DNA from: Bacteroidales bacterium
Lineage (GTDB): Bacteria; Bacteroidota; Bacteroidia; Bacteroidales; JAAUTT01
Length of the DNA stretch: 19,914 nucleotides
Assembly (NCBI GenBank): GCA_012031335.1
Contig: JAAUTT010000007.1
Location: 1 to 19,914, forward strand
Direction: 5' to 3'
The notes beneath the pieces were generated by a model that saw nothing but the letters and a program-made list of their open reading frames with translations, was not told the origin of the DNA and ran no database searches. The position numbers and the translations under genes are program-made. This document shows, piece by piece, positions 1 through 7,981 of this stretch. Numbering within the stretch: position 1 is the stretch's first letter; every line of letters starts with the position of its first letter.

Positions 1-1350
1 ACCTATACAACCCAATCGGGTAAATCAAACTATGCATGGTCTGTTACAGGAACGATAGGTACTGATTACATTATTACTTCGGGAGGCACGCCGGGTGACA
101 ATAATTTAACGCTCAAATGGCTTTCCACAGGGAGTAAAACAGTTACAGTTAACTACACAGGAGGAGGATGTTCGGGAATTACGCCTGCATCCAAAACAAT
201 CACCGTAAATGCAAATGCTATGATTACGGTTCAACCGGTAAGTCCGGCACCCATGTGTGCAGGATCAGGATCAGCAAATTTAGGCATTACCGCATTAGGG
301 GCTTCAGCCTATCAATGGCAGGTTTCGACTGATAATGGCTCAACATGGACAAATTTAAGTAATGCCGGATCTTACACCAGCGTCAATACTGCAACAATGA
401 CCATCACCAGTCCGGCAGCATCGCTCGATAATGGTAAATACCGCTGTATGGTTACAGGGTCATGTGGTGTAGCTACAAGCTTTTCGGCAACTTTGACAGT
501 CAACAGTACAAATATCGACAGCCAGTTAACCTCAGGTCAGACGCAATGCATCAACGGCAGTTTTTCTCCCATTTCTGTCACAGCTTCAGGATCGGGCTTA
601 ACCTATCAGTGGTACAGTAATACAGTTTCATCTAACACCGGCGGGACCTCACTTGGCACTTCCAACGGAGCCCAAACAGGCACCTTTACACCTATGGCAT
701 TAGTGGCAGGTACAGCCTACTATTATTGTGTGGTTACCGGAACATGCGGTTTTTCTACCAGTGCAGTTTCCGGAGCATTTACAGTAACTCCTGAAAATAC
801 CATTACACTTTCTACAGGAAATAATATTCAAACAAAATGCATCAACACTGCGATTATTGATATCGGATATACCACCTCGGGAGCAACAGGTTTGAGCTTT
901 ACAGGACTACCTGCCGGAGTTAGCGGTATCTGGTCGGCCGGAAATGCAACCATTAGCGGAACCCCCACATCATCCGGAACATTTAACTATACGGTTACCA
1001 CTTTGGGCGGCTGCGGAAATAAAACAGCAGCAGGAACAATAACTGTAAATCCCGTTCCAAATGCCGATATTTCAATTTCCGAAACTTCGGGAACAACAGG
1101 CAACGATGGAACCATTTGTAATGGAGACGCTGCTGCCCTTACAGCTTCAGGAGGGATATCCTACACCTGGACACCGGCAACCGGATTAAATAATGTAAAT
1201 ACTTCCAATCCAATAGCCAGTCCCGTTACTACTACAACATATCAGGTAACAGTAACGGACATTAATGGATGCATAAATACTGCCAATACTCTTATCACGG
1301 TAGTTCCTAAGGTAAATACAGGAGAAATGTTTCGGAAACCAAACAGATGA
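1..1350 (+). CDS. Giant secreted Ig/PKD-like domain surface protein, 3' end only
   Basis: The frame is open from the first base of the window, so the 5' end lies outside; about 449 residues are visible. The fragment is a chain of Ig-like/PKD-like beta-sandwich repeats of about 80-100 residues. They have the usual cores YQWQVSTDNGSTW, LTYQWYS and YTWTPATGL, and each closes with a strand and a Gly-Cys turn (TGSCG, TGTCG, LGGCG, DINGC). One repeat contains FTGLPAGVSG...GTPTSSGTFNYTVT, typical of a putative-Ig/cadherin-like fold. Composition is rich in Thr, Ser, Asn and Gly with paired cysteines, as in exported Bacteroidota adhesins. The protein ends ITVVPKVNTGEMFRKPNR; I see no gliding-motility or Por-type C-terminal sorting domain. 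A frameshift near the end could only add about 6 residues before the hairpin that follows. Role (adhesion or surface layer) is inferred from the family; the function is not known. Confidence 0.85.
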   Translation, partial: TYTTQSGKSNYAWSVTGTIGTDYIITSGGTPGDNNLTLKWLSTGSKTVTVNYTGGGCSGITPASKTITVNANAMITVQPVSPAPMCAGSGSANLGITALGASAYQWQVSTDNGSTWTNLSNAGSYTSVNTATMTITSPAASLDNGKYRCMVTGSCGVATSFSATLTVNSTNIDSQLTSGQTQCINGSFSPISVTASGSGLTYQWYSNTVSSNTGGTSLGTSNGAQTGTFTPMALVAGTAYYYCVVTGTCGFSTSAVSGAFTVTPENTITLSTGNNIQTKCINTAIIDIGYTTSGATGLSFTGLPAGVSGIWSAGNATISGTPTSSGTFNYTVTTLGGCGNKTAAGTITVNPVPNADISISETSGTTGNDGTICNGDAAALTASGGISYTWTPATGLNNVNTSNPIASPVTTTTYQVTVTDINGCINTANTLITVVPKVNTGEMFRKPNR

Positions 1351-1354
1351 TGTT

Positions 1355-1399
1355 CTTCGGAAATAAGGGATATCAGAACATATCCCTTAATTCGCCGAA
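1355..1399 (+). terminator. Hairpin terminator after the Ig/PKD protein
   Basis: A perfect 10-bp inverted repeat, TAAGGGATAT (1364-1373) and ATATCCCTTA (1380-1389), has a 6-base loop. It is extended by an outer pair TTCGG (1356-1360) and CCGAA (1395-1399). It starts 14 bases after the stop codon. There is no immediate T-tract, though an AT-rich stretch with TTATTTT follows at about 1413. It could end transcription or stabilise the mRNA 3' end. Confidence 0.6.
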
Positions 1400-1471
1400 C
1401 CATCACTCTATAATTATTTTAAATTAATCAAATTTTTCAGCACCTTCAATTACAATCAATTAAACTGTTAG

Positions 1472-1479
1472 TAACTTTT
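1472..1479 (+). promoter_or_regulatory. Weak candidate -7 box for the PorE-like gene
   Basis: TAACTTTT differs by one base from the Bacteroidota -7 consensus TAnnTTTG and lies 45 bases before the ATG of the PorE-like gene. No clear TTTG element is seen about 26 bases upstream. The rest of the 173-base spacer is AT-rich and holds only the hairpin described above. Confidence 0.25.
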
Positions 1480-1523
1480 TCCATCAAACTACGTAACCAA
1501 TTTAATATTAAGCTACTCGATTA

Positions 1524-3348
1524 ATGCATCGTAATTATAACTTAAAATTACCCTTATTAATATTCCTGATTACTATTACATCAGTGAATTATTCGTTTTC
1601 ACAAACACCATTATCTTCATCCAAATATTATAACGAAAACCTGAAGAAAGCCGATGAGAATTTTTACCTTCTGAACTACAATGAAGCAATTGCATTATAC
1701 AAAGAAGCGTTAAGAAAGAAGCAGGATGACACCATTGTAATTTGTAAAATTGCTAATTCTTACCGTTTGATGAATAAAACTGATGAAGCTGAAAACTGGT
1801 ATAAAAAGGTAATAACAGGAATTTCTGATTCCATAGATCCCGATTACCTATTACAATTTGCACAAACCCTGCTTTGCAACTCCAAACATCAGGAGGCTTT
1901 ATACTGGTACAAAAAATATAGCAGCTTACGTCCATTGGACAACCGTGCAATTGAAGCAATAAATAGTCTGGAAAACTTATCGGGGTTATATCGCGATTCG
2001 ATTTATTATGAGGTGAATTATCTGCCAATTAATACCGAAAACTCAGAACTAGGACCACGGTATTATAAAGATGGAATTATATTTTTATCAGACAGGGGCG
2101 ACAATAAAAGGAAATTGATTTCAAGATACTTGTTCAAAAACAATCCTGTTGAAACACACGAACCCATAGCATTTATTTCAGGAGTAAAAGCTGAATTTAA
2201 TGAAGGAGTTATGTCGTTTTACAAAAATAACTCAAAGGTAATCTACAGTCAAAACTATTTACCAGATACTGTTGACCGCCGAAAGGTAAAATCGGTCCCT
2301 TTTAAGTTATTTTTCGGCAGATTCCGATTCTTTGGTTTGGAGAAATACTTATTTTCTTCCATTTCAGAAAATGGATTATACATATTCACAACCATGCATT
2401 ACCGAAAATGGTAGAATATTGTATTTCGTTTCGGATATGCCAGGTGGTTTCGGCGGATTTGATATATATAAAGCTTCCTGTGAAAATGGAGATTGGGGTA
2501 TTCCTGAAAATCTGGGAGCTTCAATAAATTCATCAGGCGACGAAATTTTCCCTTATATTTTTGAAGATTCAATATTGTTTTTTTCCTCAAACGGTCGTGG
2601 AGGCTTAGGTGAGCATGACATTTTCCGTGTAAACCTGCTCGACGACCGATCCTTAAGAAATATGGGAGTCCCTTTTAATCTTCATTCGACGACTTTGGGT
2701 TTATCACAGAAAAAAAAAGGTTCACTGGTTTTTTTGCATCCAATAGAATGAATAGCCAGGCAGGTGATGATATCTTCAGTTTCAGAAAAATGAAAATGAA
2801 GGTAAAAATTAAGGTTATTGATGAATTAACCGGCGATCCAATCTCATTTACCAATCTGTCGTTTAGTGACAGCCTGTTGGTCACCGAATCGTTAAAAACA
2901 GACAATGAAGGCTTTGCAGAAATTATTGTTCCTATCAATGATTCTTTAGAATTTTTTTTGACTGTTGAAAATAACTTACCCATCAAAGTTAATTACAACG
3001 AATACAGGGAAACTGAACCTGTTTTGGTACAAACTAAAGATTTACTGAAAGAAAACAAAACAAAAATATTCAGAAAACAATGGTTCCAACGAACTGAAAA
3101 ATATCACATACAGAGTTCAGATAATGGCAAGCCGGAAACCTGCAGCCAAAAGAGAATTAAAACGCAAGTACAAAGGCCATTTGCCTATTAAAGAATCATA
3201 CGAAGATTATTGGTATAAATATTCAATTGGAGATTATAACACCTATAATGAAGCCCGGACGATTTCAGCCCAGTGCAACGTAAAGGATAACTTCATAGCT
3301 ACCTATTCCGGAAATAACCGGGTACAAATAATATTCAATCCACATTAA
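1524..3348 (+). CDS. PorE-like outer-membrane-associated protein (TPR + PD40 + SPOR-like), three frameshifts
   Basis: The product begins with a signal peptide (hydrophobic LPLLIFLITITSV, then SFSQ). TPR-like helices follow at about residues 35-140 (YNEAIALYKEAL, KTDEAENWYKKV), then PD40/WD40-like propeller blades (LYFVSDMPGGFGGFDIY, FFSSNGRGGLGEHDIF). Next comes a short carboxypeptidase-regulatory-like beta domain (KVIDELTGDPISFTNLSFSD). A SPOR-like end (ITYRVQIMAS, WYKYSIGDYNTYNEA, VKDNFIATY) closes it. In the given sequence it is split over three frames. Each break is repaired by one base in a short run: remove T in 2310-2314 (giving KLFSADSDSLVW), add T near 2679 (PFNSSFDDFGFI), remove A in 3062-3066 (KYSENNGSNELKN). 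The repaired gene has 608 codons. PorE of the type IX secretion system has TPR, propeller, CRD and an OmpA domain; here a SPOR-like domain takes the OmpA position, so peptidoglycan anchoring is likely but inferred. It lies just downstream of a large surface protein, a common pairing. Confidence 0.75.
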
Positions 3349-3407
3349 TTTTAAACAGGCGTAAGAAGATATAATCGCTTCTCAACATACTTTTAATTAT
3401 TTAGCAT

Positions 3408-5362
3408 TTAGTCCGGTATCCTTCTTAATTTAATATTTTTCGGTTTGGAATCGAAATGAAGAGGCACTTTTTCGACCACACAATTACTGGCATCCAATCC
3501 AAGCCAGTTAGCCTCGTTCGTTGAAATTACCCTCAACGACTCATAAATATCCAGAACAAATTGTTCATAGGTGGTTATATCCATACCTGCAGAAGCAACC
3601 CGATCGATAAGGACAAACTGGAAATCACCCTGTATTTCCGATTTTCGCAATGCATCAAAACCTGATGACACATTAACTTCTCCTTTTTCTGCCATATCTT
3701 CTACAACTTGTTTAAAATATTGGTTAATCCTTAACTCAACTTTAAATCCAAGCCTAAATTCAACCTTTAGTATTTTACCCGGATCATATTGAACAACCCG
3801 ATATTCAAAAGTATCCGGATCATCCAGAATATCAACATGGATAAACCAATACACATCGGCTCTTTTGGGCTGTTTATTGATAATAGAATACAAAATTTTT
3901 GTTTCTATTTCATAAAAATTATAAGCTTTTGTAATAAAAACCAGGTTAGTAACCCTTTTGGGAATACTTTGGTCATGACTTAGTTTTCTTATAATTGGTA
4001 CATAATTCTCAATTTCCTCGAAAGACAAAAATTTGTTTTTTATTTTTCGGCCATTGTACCAGAAATACATTATGAATACAAAGGCTCCGCAGCTGCAATG
4101 GTAAACCACCCTCCATCAAAGAATTTCTGCAAATTAGCATACAGAAAAACCCCTTCGACCACCATATAAATTATCAGAAACCAAATTATAAAGAGAACCG
4201 GAATTTTATTATGGTAAATAAATAGACTTAGCAAAAGAGTAGTCATAATCATGGTTATGGTTATGGAAAGACCATATGCAGCTTCCATTGCGGTGGACTC
4301 TCTGAAATATAAAACAACAAAACAGCAGGCAAACCATAAAAACCAATTAATTTTCGGAATAAATATCTGCCCCTTTATCTCAGTTGGATACCGCATCTTA
4401 AATCGAGGCCAGAAATTCAGAGCAATTGCTTCACTTATCAAAGTAAAGGAACCGCTTATAAGCGCCTGACTGGCAATTACTGCAGCCGCGGTTGCCAGTA
4501 AGATTCCCGGAGCGACAAACCAATCGGGCATTATAGTAAAAAAAGGGTTAACATTAGTTTAGCCAGGGTAGGATTACGTAGTACCCAGGCAGCCTGTCCC
4601 AGATAGTTTAATATCAGGGTCAATTTCACAAAAATCCAGGAAATCCTTATATTTTTTGCACCACAATGACCAAGATCTGAATAAAGTGCTTCGGCTCCGG
4701 TTGTGGCAAGAAATACAGCCCCCAAAATAAACATAGCATTGGGATATTGTTCCAAAAGATTAATCGCATAGACAGGATTAAACGCCTTAAGCACAGCCGG
4801 GTATTGAAATATCTGGAAAAAACCCAGTGTACCTAAAGTTAAAAACCATATCAGCATAATGGGGCCAAACGATTTCCCTATAAACCTTGTTCCGAACTGC
4901 TGTACGAAGAAAATAGCCGAAATAATTATTAATACGATTGGAATAACAGGAATATTTTCGTTAAAAAGCTTTAATCCTTCAGTAGCCGATGTTACAGTAA
5001 TAGAGGGTGTAATAATTCCATCGGCGAGCAATGTACTACCTCCGATAATAGCAAAAACATAAGCCCATGGCGATTTCTTCCTTATAAGTGCAAATAATGC
5101 AAATATTCCTCCCTCCCCATTATTATCTGCCTGTAGGGTTATCAAAACATACTTCAACGTAGTCTGGATGGTAAGCGTCCAGATTATACAAGAAATGGCT
5201 CCAAGGATAAAGTCTTCACGAATTTCGTTGAACCCACTAAGAATAGCCTTAATAACATAAAGTGGCGATGTGCCGATATCTCCAAATACAATACCCAATG
5301 TAATTATAACTCCGGCGGTGGTTACCCGGTGAAGTTCATGTTGGTGGCTTTTTTTCTCTCAC
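3408..5362 (-). CDS. kup: Kup-family low-affinity K+ uptake transporter, three frameshifts
   Basis: Kup/TrkD (KUP/HAK/KT family) is an inner-membrane K+:H+ symporter. Hallmarks in order: GIVFGDIGTSPLYVIKAI, NNGEGGIFALFALIRKK, ADGIITPSITVTSATEGL, GAVFLATTGAEALYSDLGHCG, PFFTIMPDWFVAPGILLAT and SQALISGSFTLISEA. About 12 membrane segments are followed by a cytosolic C-terminal domain ending KNIKLRRIPD. The frame is broken at three runs: one T too few at 4558-4560 (repair reads NPTLAKTNVNPFFTIMP), one C too few at 4087-4088 (repair reads IAAAGAFVFIMYFW), and one T too many at 5349-5355, all in forward-strand terms. Repaired, it is 652 codons including stop, normal for Kup. The start is uncertain: the only in-frame ATG-like start in the raw sequence is an internal TTG. 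After the T-run repair a GTG at 5362 gives MREKSHQHELHRVTTAGVII, which fits the family. It starts 8 bp after the lipoprotein gene, so both are probably one transcript. Confidence 0.85.
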
Positions 5363-5370
5363 GATTTATA

Positions 5371-5721
5371 TCAGAATTTCTTACTTAGTAAAAAGGTATC
5401 TTTGGAATTTGAAACCCATAGTAAATGAATTGAATCCACATTAATGATTTTGCGTTGAAACCTCCCTCTACCAATTAAATGAAGCGTATCATGTCTAAGA
5501 TAGTATTTATCAGCCGGGCCTTTAAGAAAGTATATGGTATCGTTTTCTATAAAAACAAAAGTTGTCTCATATTTTTGCTTTTTTTCCAGCCATAAACCAT
5601 CAATTTGATAAGTTTCTATTTGGCATGTATCACCTTTTTGTGTTATCTCCCTCCTCTCATACTGGTTATTTGAAGTACACGCTACTACAGTAAATAACAC
5701 AATCATTATAACTTTTATCAT
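5371..5721 (-). CDS. Small predicted lipoprotein of unknown function, upstream of kup
   Basis: This is a 116-residue protein with a short signal (MIKVIMIVLFTVVAC) and a lipobox V-V-A-C at Cys15, so it is probably a lipid-anchored envelope protein. The mature part alternates charged and aromatic beta-strand patterns (YETTFVFIENDTIYFLKG, YYLRHDTLHLIGRGRFQR, SIHLLWVSNSKDTFLL), suggesting a small beta-rich fold. I do not recognise the family. Its stop lies 8 bp before the inferred kup start on the same strand, and a good -7 box lies 26 bases upstream of its ATG, so it appears to be the first gene of a lipoprotein-kup operon. A link to K+ uptake is only positional. Confidence 0.7.
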   Translation of the reverse strand: MIKVIMIVLFTVVACTSNNQYERREITQKGDTCQIETYQIDGLWLEKKQKYETTFVFIENDTIYFLKGPADKYYLRHDTLHLIGRGRFQRKIINVDSIHLLWVSNSKDTFLLSKKF

Positions 5722-5746
5722 CTCAGTTTTCTTAATAAAACTTGGT

Positions 5747-5754
5747 CAAAGTTA
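5747..5754 (-). promoter_or_regulatory. Bacteroidota -7 box for the lipoprotein-kup operon
   Basis: On the minus strand these bases read TAACTTTG, a perfect match to the Bacteroidota -7 consensus TAnnTTTG, 26 bases upstream of the lipoprotein ATG at 5721. The -33 region (about 5780) is T-rich but lacks a clear TTTG. The position fits a short leader of about 18 bases. Confidence 0.45.
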
Positions 5755-5848
5755 TGGCTACAATTGTGAATAAAAAAAGTGACATTACCCAGAACCCAAA
5801 GCGTAAATTGTTGAATATTTGACATATACTCTCGCCACACGATCAAAT

Positions 5849-5983
5849 CTTTATAATTTCTTTATACATTCCTTACAAATCCTAATAATAATCTTTATAC
5901 CATCTTTCATTTTTGGTCAGGAATTCAACCTTTATAAAATCTTTATACCTGTATCACATTTCTTTACACCATATTTATAAAAT
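5849..5983 (+). promoter_or_regulatory. 11-bp-phased CTTTATAC direct-repeat array, probable KdpE operator
   Basis: CTTTATA occurs five times in about 100 bases: 5849, 5860, 5893, 5930 and 5941, three of them as CTTTATAC. Reading in steps of 11 from 5849, the units are CTTTATAATTT, CTTTATACATT, CCTTACAAATC, CTAATAATAAT, CTTTATACCAT and CTTTCATTTTT. After a 15-base gap a second block starts at 5930: CTTTATAAAAT, CTTTATACCTG, a 10-base degenerate unit, CTTTACACCAT (5962) and ATTTATAAAAT (5973). OmpR/PhoB-family regulators bind head-to-tail to direct repeats about one helical turn (10-11 bp) apart, and KdpE belongs to this family. From memory, unchecked, the E. coli KdpE site upstream of kdpF is also T-rich with TTTATAC and TTTACAC halves. 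The second block would sit at about -30 to -75 of the putative kdpF promoter, a normal place for an activator. Confidence 0.6.
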
Positions 5984-5989
5984 CCGGGG

Positions 5990-5997
5990 GAACTTTG
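5990..5997 (+). promoter_or_regulatory. Candidate -7 box for the kdp operon
   Basis: GAACTTTG matches TAnnTTTG except for the first base. It lies 23 bases before the upstream kdpF ATG and directly after the phased repeat array. A weak box beside activator sites fits an inducible promoter. No good -33 element is present; the repeat at 5962 occupies that place. Confidence 0.35.
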
Positions 5998-6020
5998 CAC
6001 TGTCATCAAAATTAAATTTC

Positions 6021-6182
6021 ATGAATACACTCTCCACCATTTTAAATATTGCCAGGTATGCTTCAGAGGCCTCCGTTTCCAATAGTATGGCCAGTCCTAC
6101 TTGGTATATAATAGGAGCTATAATTGGATTCTTATTGTTAGGGTACCTGGCTTATGTACTTCTAAAACCTGAAAAGTTTTAA
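6021..6182 (+). CDS. kdpF: KdpF, small membrane subunit of the K+-transporting ATPase
   Basis: This is a 53-residue protein whose end, GFLLLGYLAYVLLKPEKF, closely resembles the KdpF subunit, a single membrane helix that stabilises the KdpABC complex. The first part (MNTLSTILNIARYASEASV) is extra compared with the roughly 30-residue enteric protein. A second ATG at 6087 would give a 31-residue form starting MASPTWYIIG, which matches the usual size; I keep the upstream start because the whole frame is open and it sits at a suitable distance from the putative promoter. The longer open frame running back to 5913 crosses the operator array and is unlikely to be coding. kdpA begins 18 bases after its stop. 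Confidence 0.8.
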   Translation: MNTLSTILNIARYASEASVSNSMASPTWYIIGAIIGFLLLGYLAYVLLKPEKF

Positions 6183-6200
6183 CATTTAAATCTTAACACT

Positions 6201-7892
6201 ATGTCAATCAATGAAATTATTCAGATAATCATTTATCTGGGACTTTTAATCCTGGTAACCCCTCTTTTGGGAGGTTATATGGCAAAAGTTTTTAATGGGA
6301 AAAAGCATTTTATGCTCCTGGTATTTGGATGGCTCGAAAGGTTTGTTTACAAACTGGGAGGAGTTAATCCTGAAGAAGAAGCCAACTGGAAAAAATACAT
6401 TTTTGGCCTTTTGATGTTTAATCTGGCAGGCTTTCTTTTTTTATTTCTCATCCAGCTTTTCCAACAAGCTCTGCCCATGAATACAGAAAAACTGCCAAAT
6501 GTTTCCTGGCACCTTTCTTTCAATACGGCTACCAGCTTTATCACCAATACCAACTGGCAGTCGTATGCCGGAGAGTCAACCCTGAGTTATTTTGTGCAGA
6601 TGATGGGCCTTACGGTTCAGAACTTCGTAAGTGCTGCAACAGGCATAGCCGTTGTAATTGCGCTTATCCGTGGGTTGGCCCGAAAAACAGCAAGTACCAT
6701 CGGGAACTTTTGGGTGGACCTCACCAGATCCACCGTTTATATACTACTTCCTTTATCCATCATTTTTGCAGTTGTTTTAATGGGCGAAGGTGTGGTGCAG
6801 AATTTCTCCGCATATGAAAAAATTACTACCCTCAGTAGCGCTGAACAAGTTGTTCCAATGGGGCCGGCTGCTTCTCAAATCGCCATAAAGCAATTAGGAA
6901 GCAATGGAGGAGGATTTTTTAATACCAACAGCGCTCACCCATTTGAGAATCCAACTCCTCTGACAAATTTCCTTCAAATGTTTTCATTACTCATAATAGC
7001 TGCGGCTCTCACATATACATATGGCAAAATGATCGGCTCAACCAGGCAGGGTTGGGTCATTTTTTCGGCTATGTTTATAATGTTTGTGGCAGGGTTGACC
7101 ATATCGCTTTGGGCTGAAACAGGCTATAATGCCTCGATGGCTATGAATGGCCTGATGGAGGGAAAAGAAACCCGGTTCGGCATTGGCAACAGCGTTTTAT
7201 GGTCGGTTGCCACTACATCTGCGTCCAACGGTTCGGTAAATGCCATGCACGATAGTCTCACTCCCATTTCGGGTATGGTGGCAATGTTTAACATCATGTT
7301 GGGCGAAGTGATATTTGGCGGTGTAGGCGCCGGGCTTTACGGGATGCTCATATTTGTGATCCTCACTGTATTTATTGCAGGTTTAATGGTAGGTCGGACC
7401 CCCGAATTCCTGGGCAAAAAAATTGGAACTTTCGAAATAAAAATGGCCATGATTGCTGCCTTGGCTCCCAATGTGGTGATTTTGCTCTTTTCCGCCATCT
7501 GTGTTTCAACCACTGCGGGTTTAGTAAGTCTGAACAATTCGGGACCCCATGGCTTATCCGAAATTCTTTATGCTTTCTCATCAGCAGCCGGTAACAATGG
7601 AAGCGCCTTTGCAGGACTGAATGCCAATGTACCGCTTTACAATGTTCTCCTTGGATTGGGTATGTTAATCGGACGTTTCGGTATAATAATTCCTGTCCTT
7701 GCCATTGCTGGGAGCATGGTTCAAAAGAAAATCACACCTCCTTCTTCAGGTACTTTTAAAACTGACAACGGAATTTTTGTATTTCTCTTAATTTCGGTGG
7801 TGATCATTGTAGGCGGATTAACTCATTTCCCGGCGTTGGCGCTCGGGCCCATTGTCGAACACCTTTTAATGAATATGGGAGTAACTTTTTAA
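6201..7892 (+). CDS. kdpA: KdpA, K+-binding and translocating subunit
   Basis: A 563-residue polytopic membrane protein that forms the K+ channel-like pathway of the Kdp complex. The family's selectivity-filter-type loops are visible: ATGIAVVIALIRGLAR, LGSNGGGFFNTNSAHPFENP (about residues 232-250), ATTSASNGSVNAMHDSLTP and SSAAGNNGSAFAGL. About ten hydrophobic segments run from NEIIQIIIYLGLLIL to the end ALGPIVEHLLMNMGVTF. Length matches the usual 550-600 residues and the frame is intact. ATG at 6201 gives MSINEIIQ, the expected N-terminus with almost no leader before the first helix. Second gene of the kdp operon. Confidence 0.97.
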   Translation: MSINEIIQIIIYLGLLILVTPLLGGYMAKVFNGKKHFMLLVFGWLERFVYKLGGVNPEEEANWKKYIFGLLMFNLAGFLFLFLIQLFQQALPMNTEKLPNVSWHLSFNTATSFITNTNWQSYAGESTLSYFVQMMGLTVQNFVSAATGIAVVIALIRGLARKTASTIGNFWVDLTRSTVYILLPLSIIFAVVLMGEGVVQNFSAYEKITTLSSAEQVVPMGPAASQIAIKQLGSNGGGFFNTNSAHPFENPTPLTNFLQMFSLLIIAAALTYTYGKMIGSTRQGWVIFSAMFIMFVAGLTISLWAETGYNASMAMNGLMEGKETRFGIGNSVLWSVATTSASNGSVNAMHDSLTPISGMVAMFNIMLGEVIFGGVGAGLYGMLIFVILTVFIAGLMVGRTPEFLGKKIGTFEIKMAMIAALAPNVVILLFSAICVSTTAGLVSLNNSGPHGLSEILYAFSSAAGNNGSAFAGLNANVPLYNVLLGLGMLIGRFGIIIPVLAIAGSMVQKKITPPSSGTFKTDNGIFVFLLISVVIIVGGLTHFPALALGPIVEHLLMNMGVTF

Positions 7893-7981
7893 TTCAAATA
7901 GTATATGGAAACTCATGTAAAAATAAGATATTAGAACAGGATGAAGTTATTAAACTGAATAACTTGAATCATAACCATTCC

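Noticed and set aside
2300..3130. Programmed frameshifting in the PorE-like gene
   Set aside because: Three shifts in both directions, at ordinary short runs without slippery heptamers or downstream structure, and similar breaks in unrelated genes; sequence error explains all.
3370..3395. Possible bidirectional terminator between the convergent PorE-like gene and kup (AGAAG ... CTTCT)
   Set aside because: Only a 5-bp stem with a 9-base loop; too weak to claim.
5913..6020. Longer kdpF reading frame beginning at 5913
   Set aside because: It would translate through the repeat array and the candidate promoter; the KdpF-like part begins later.
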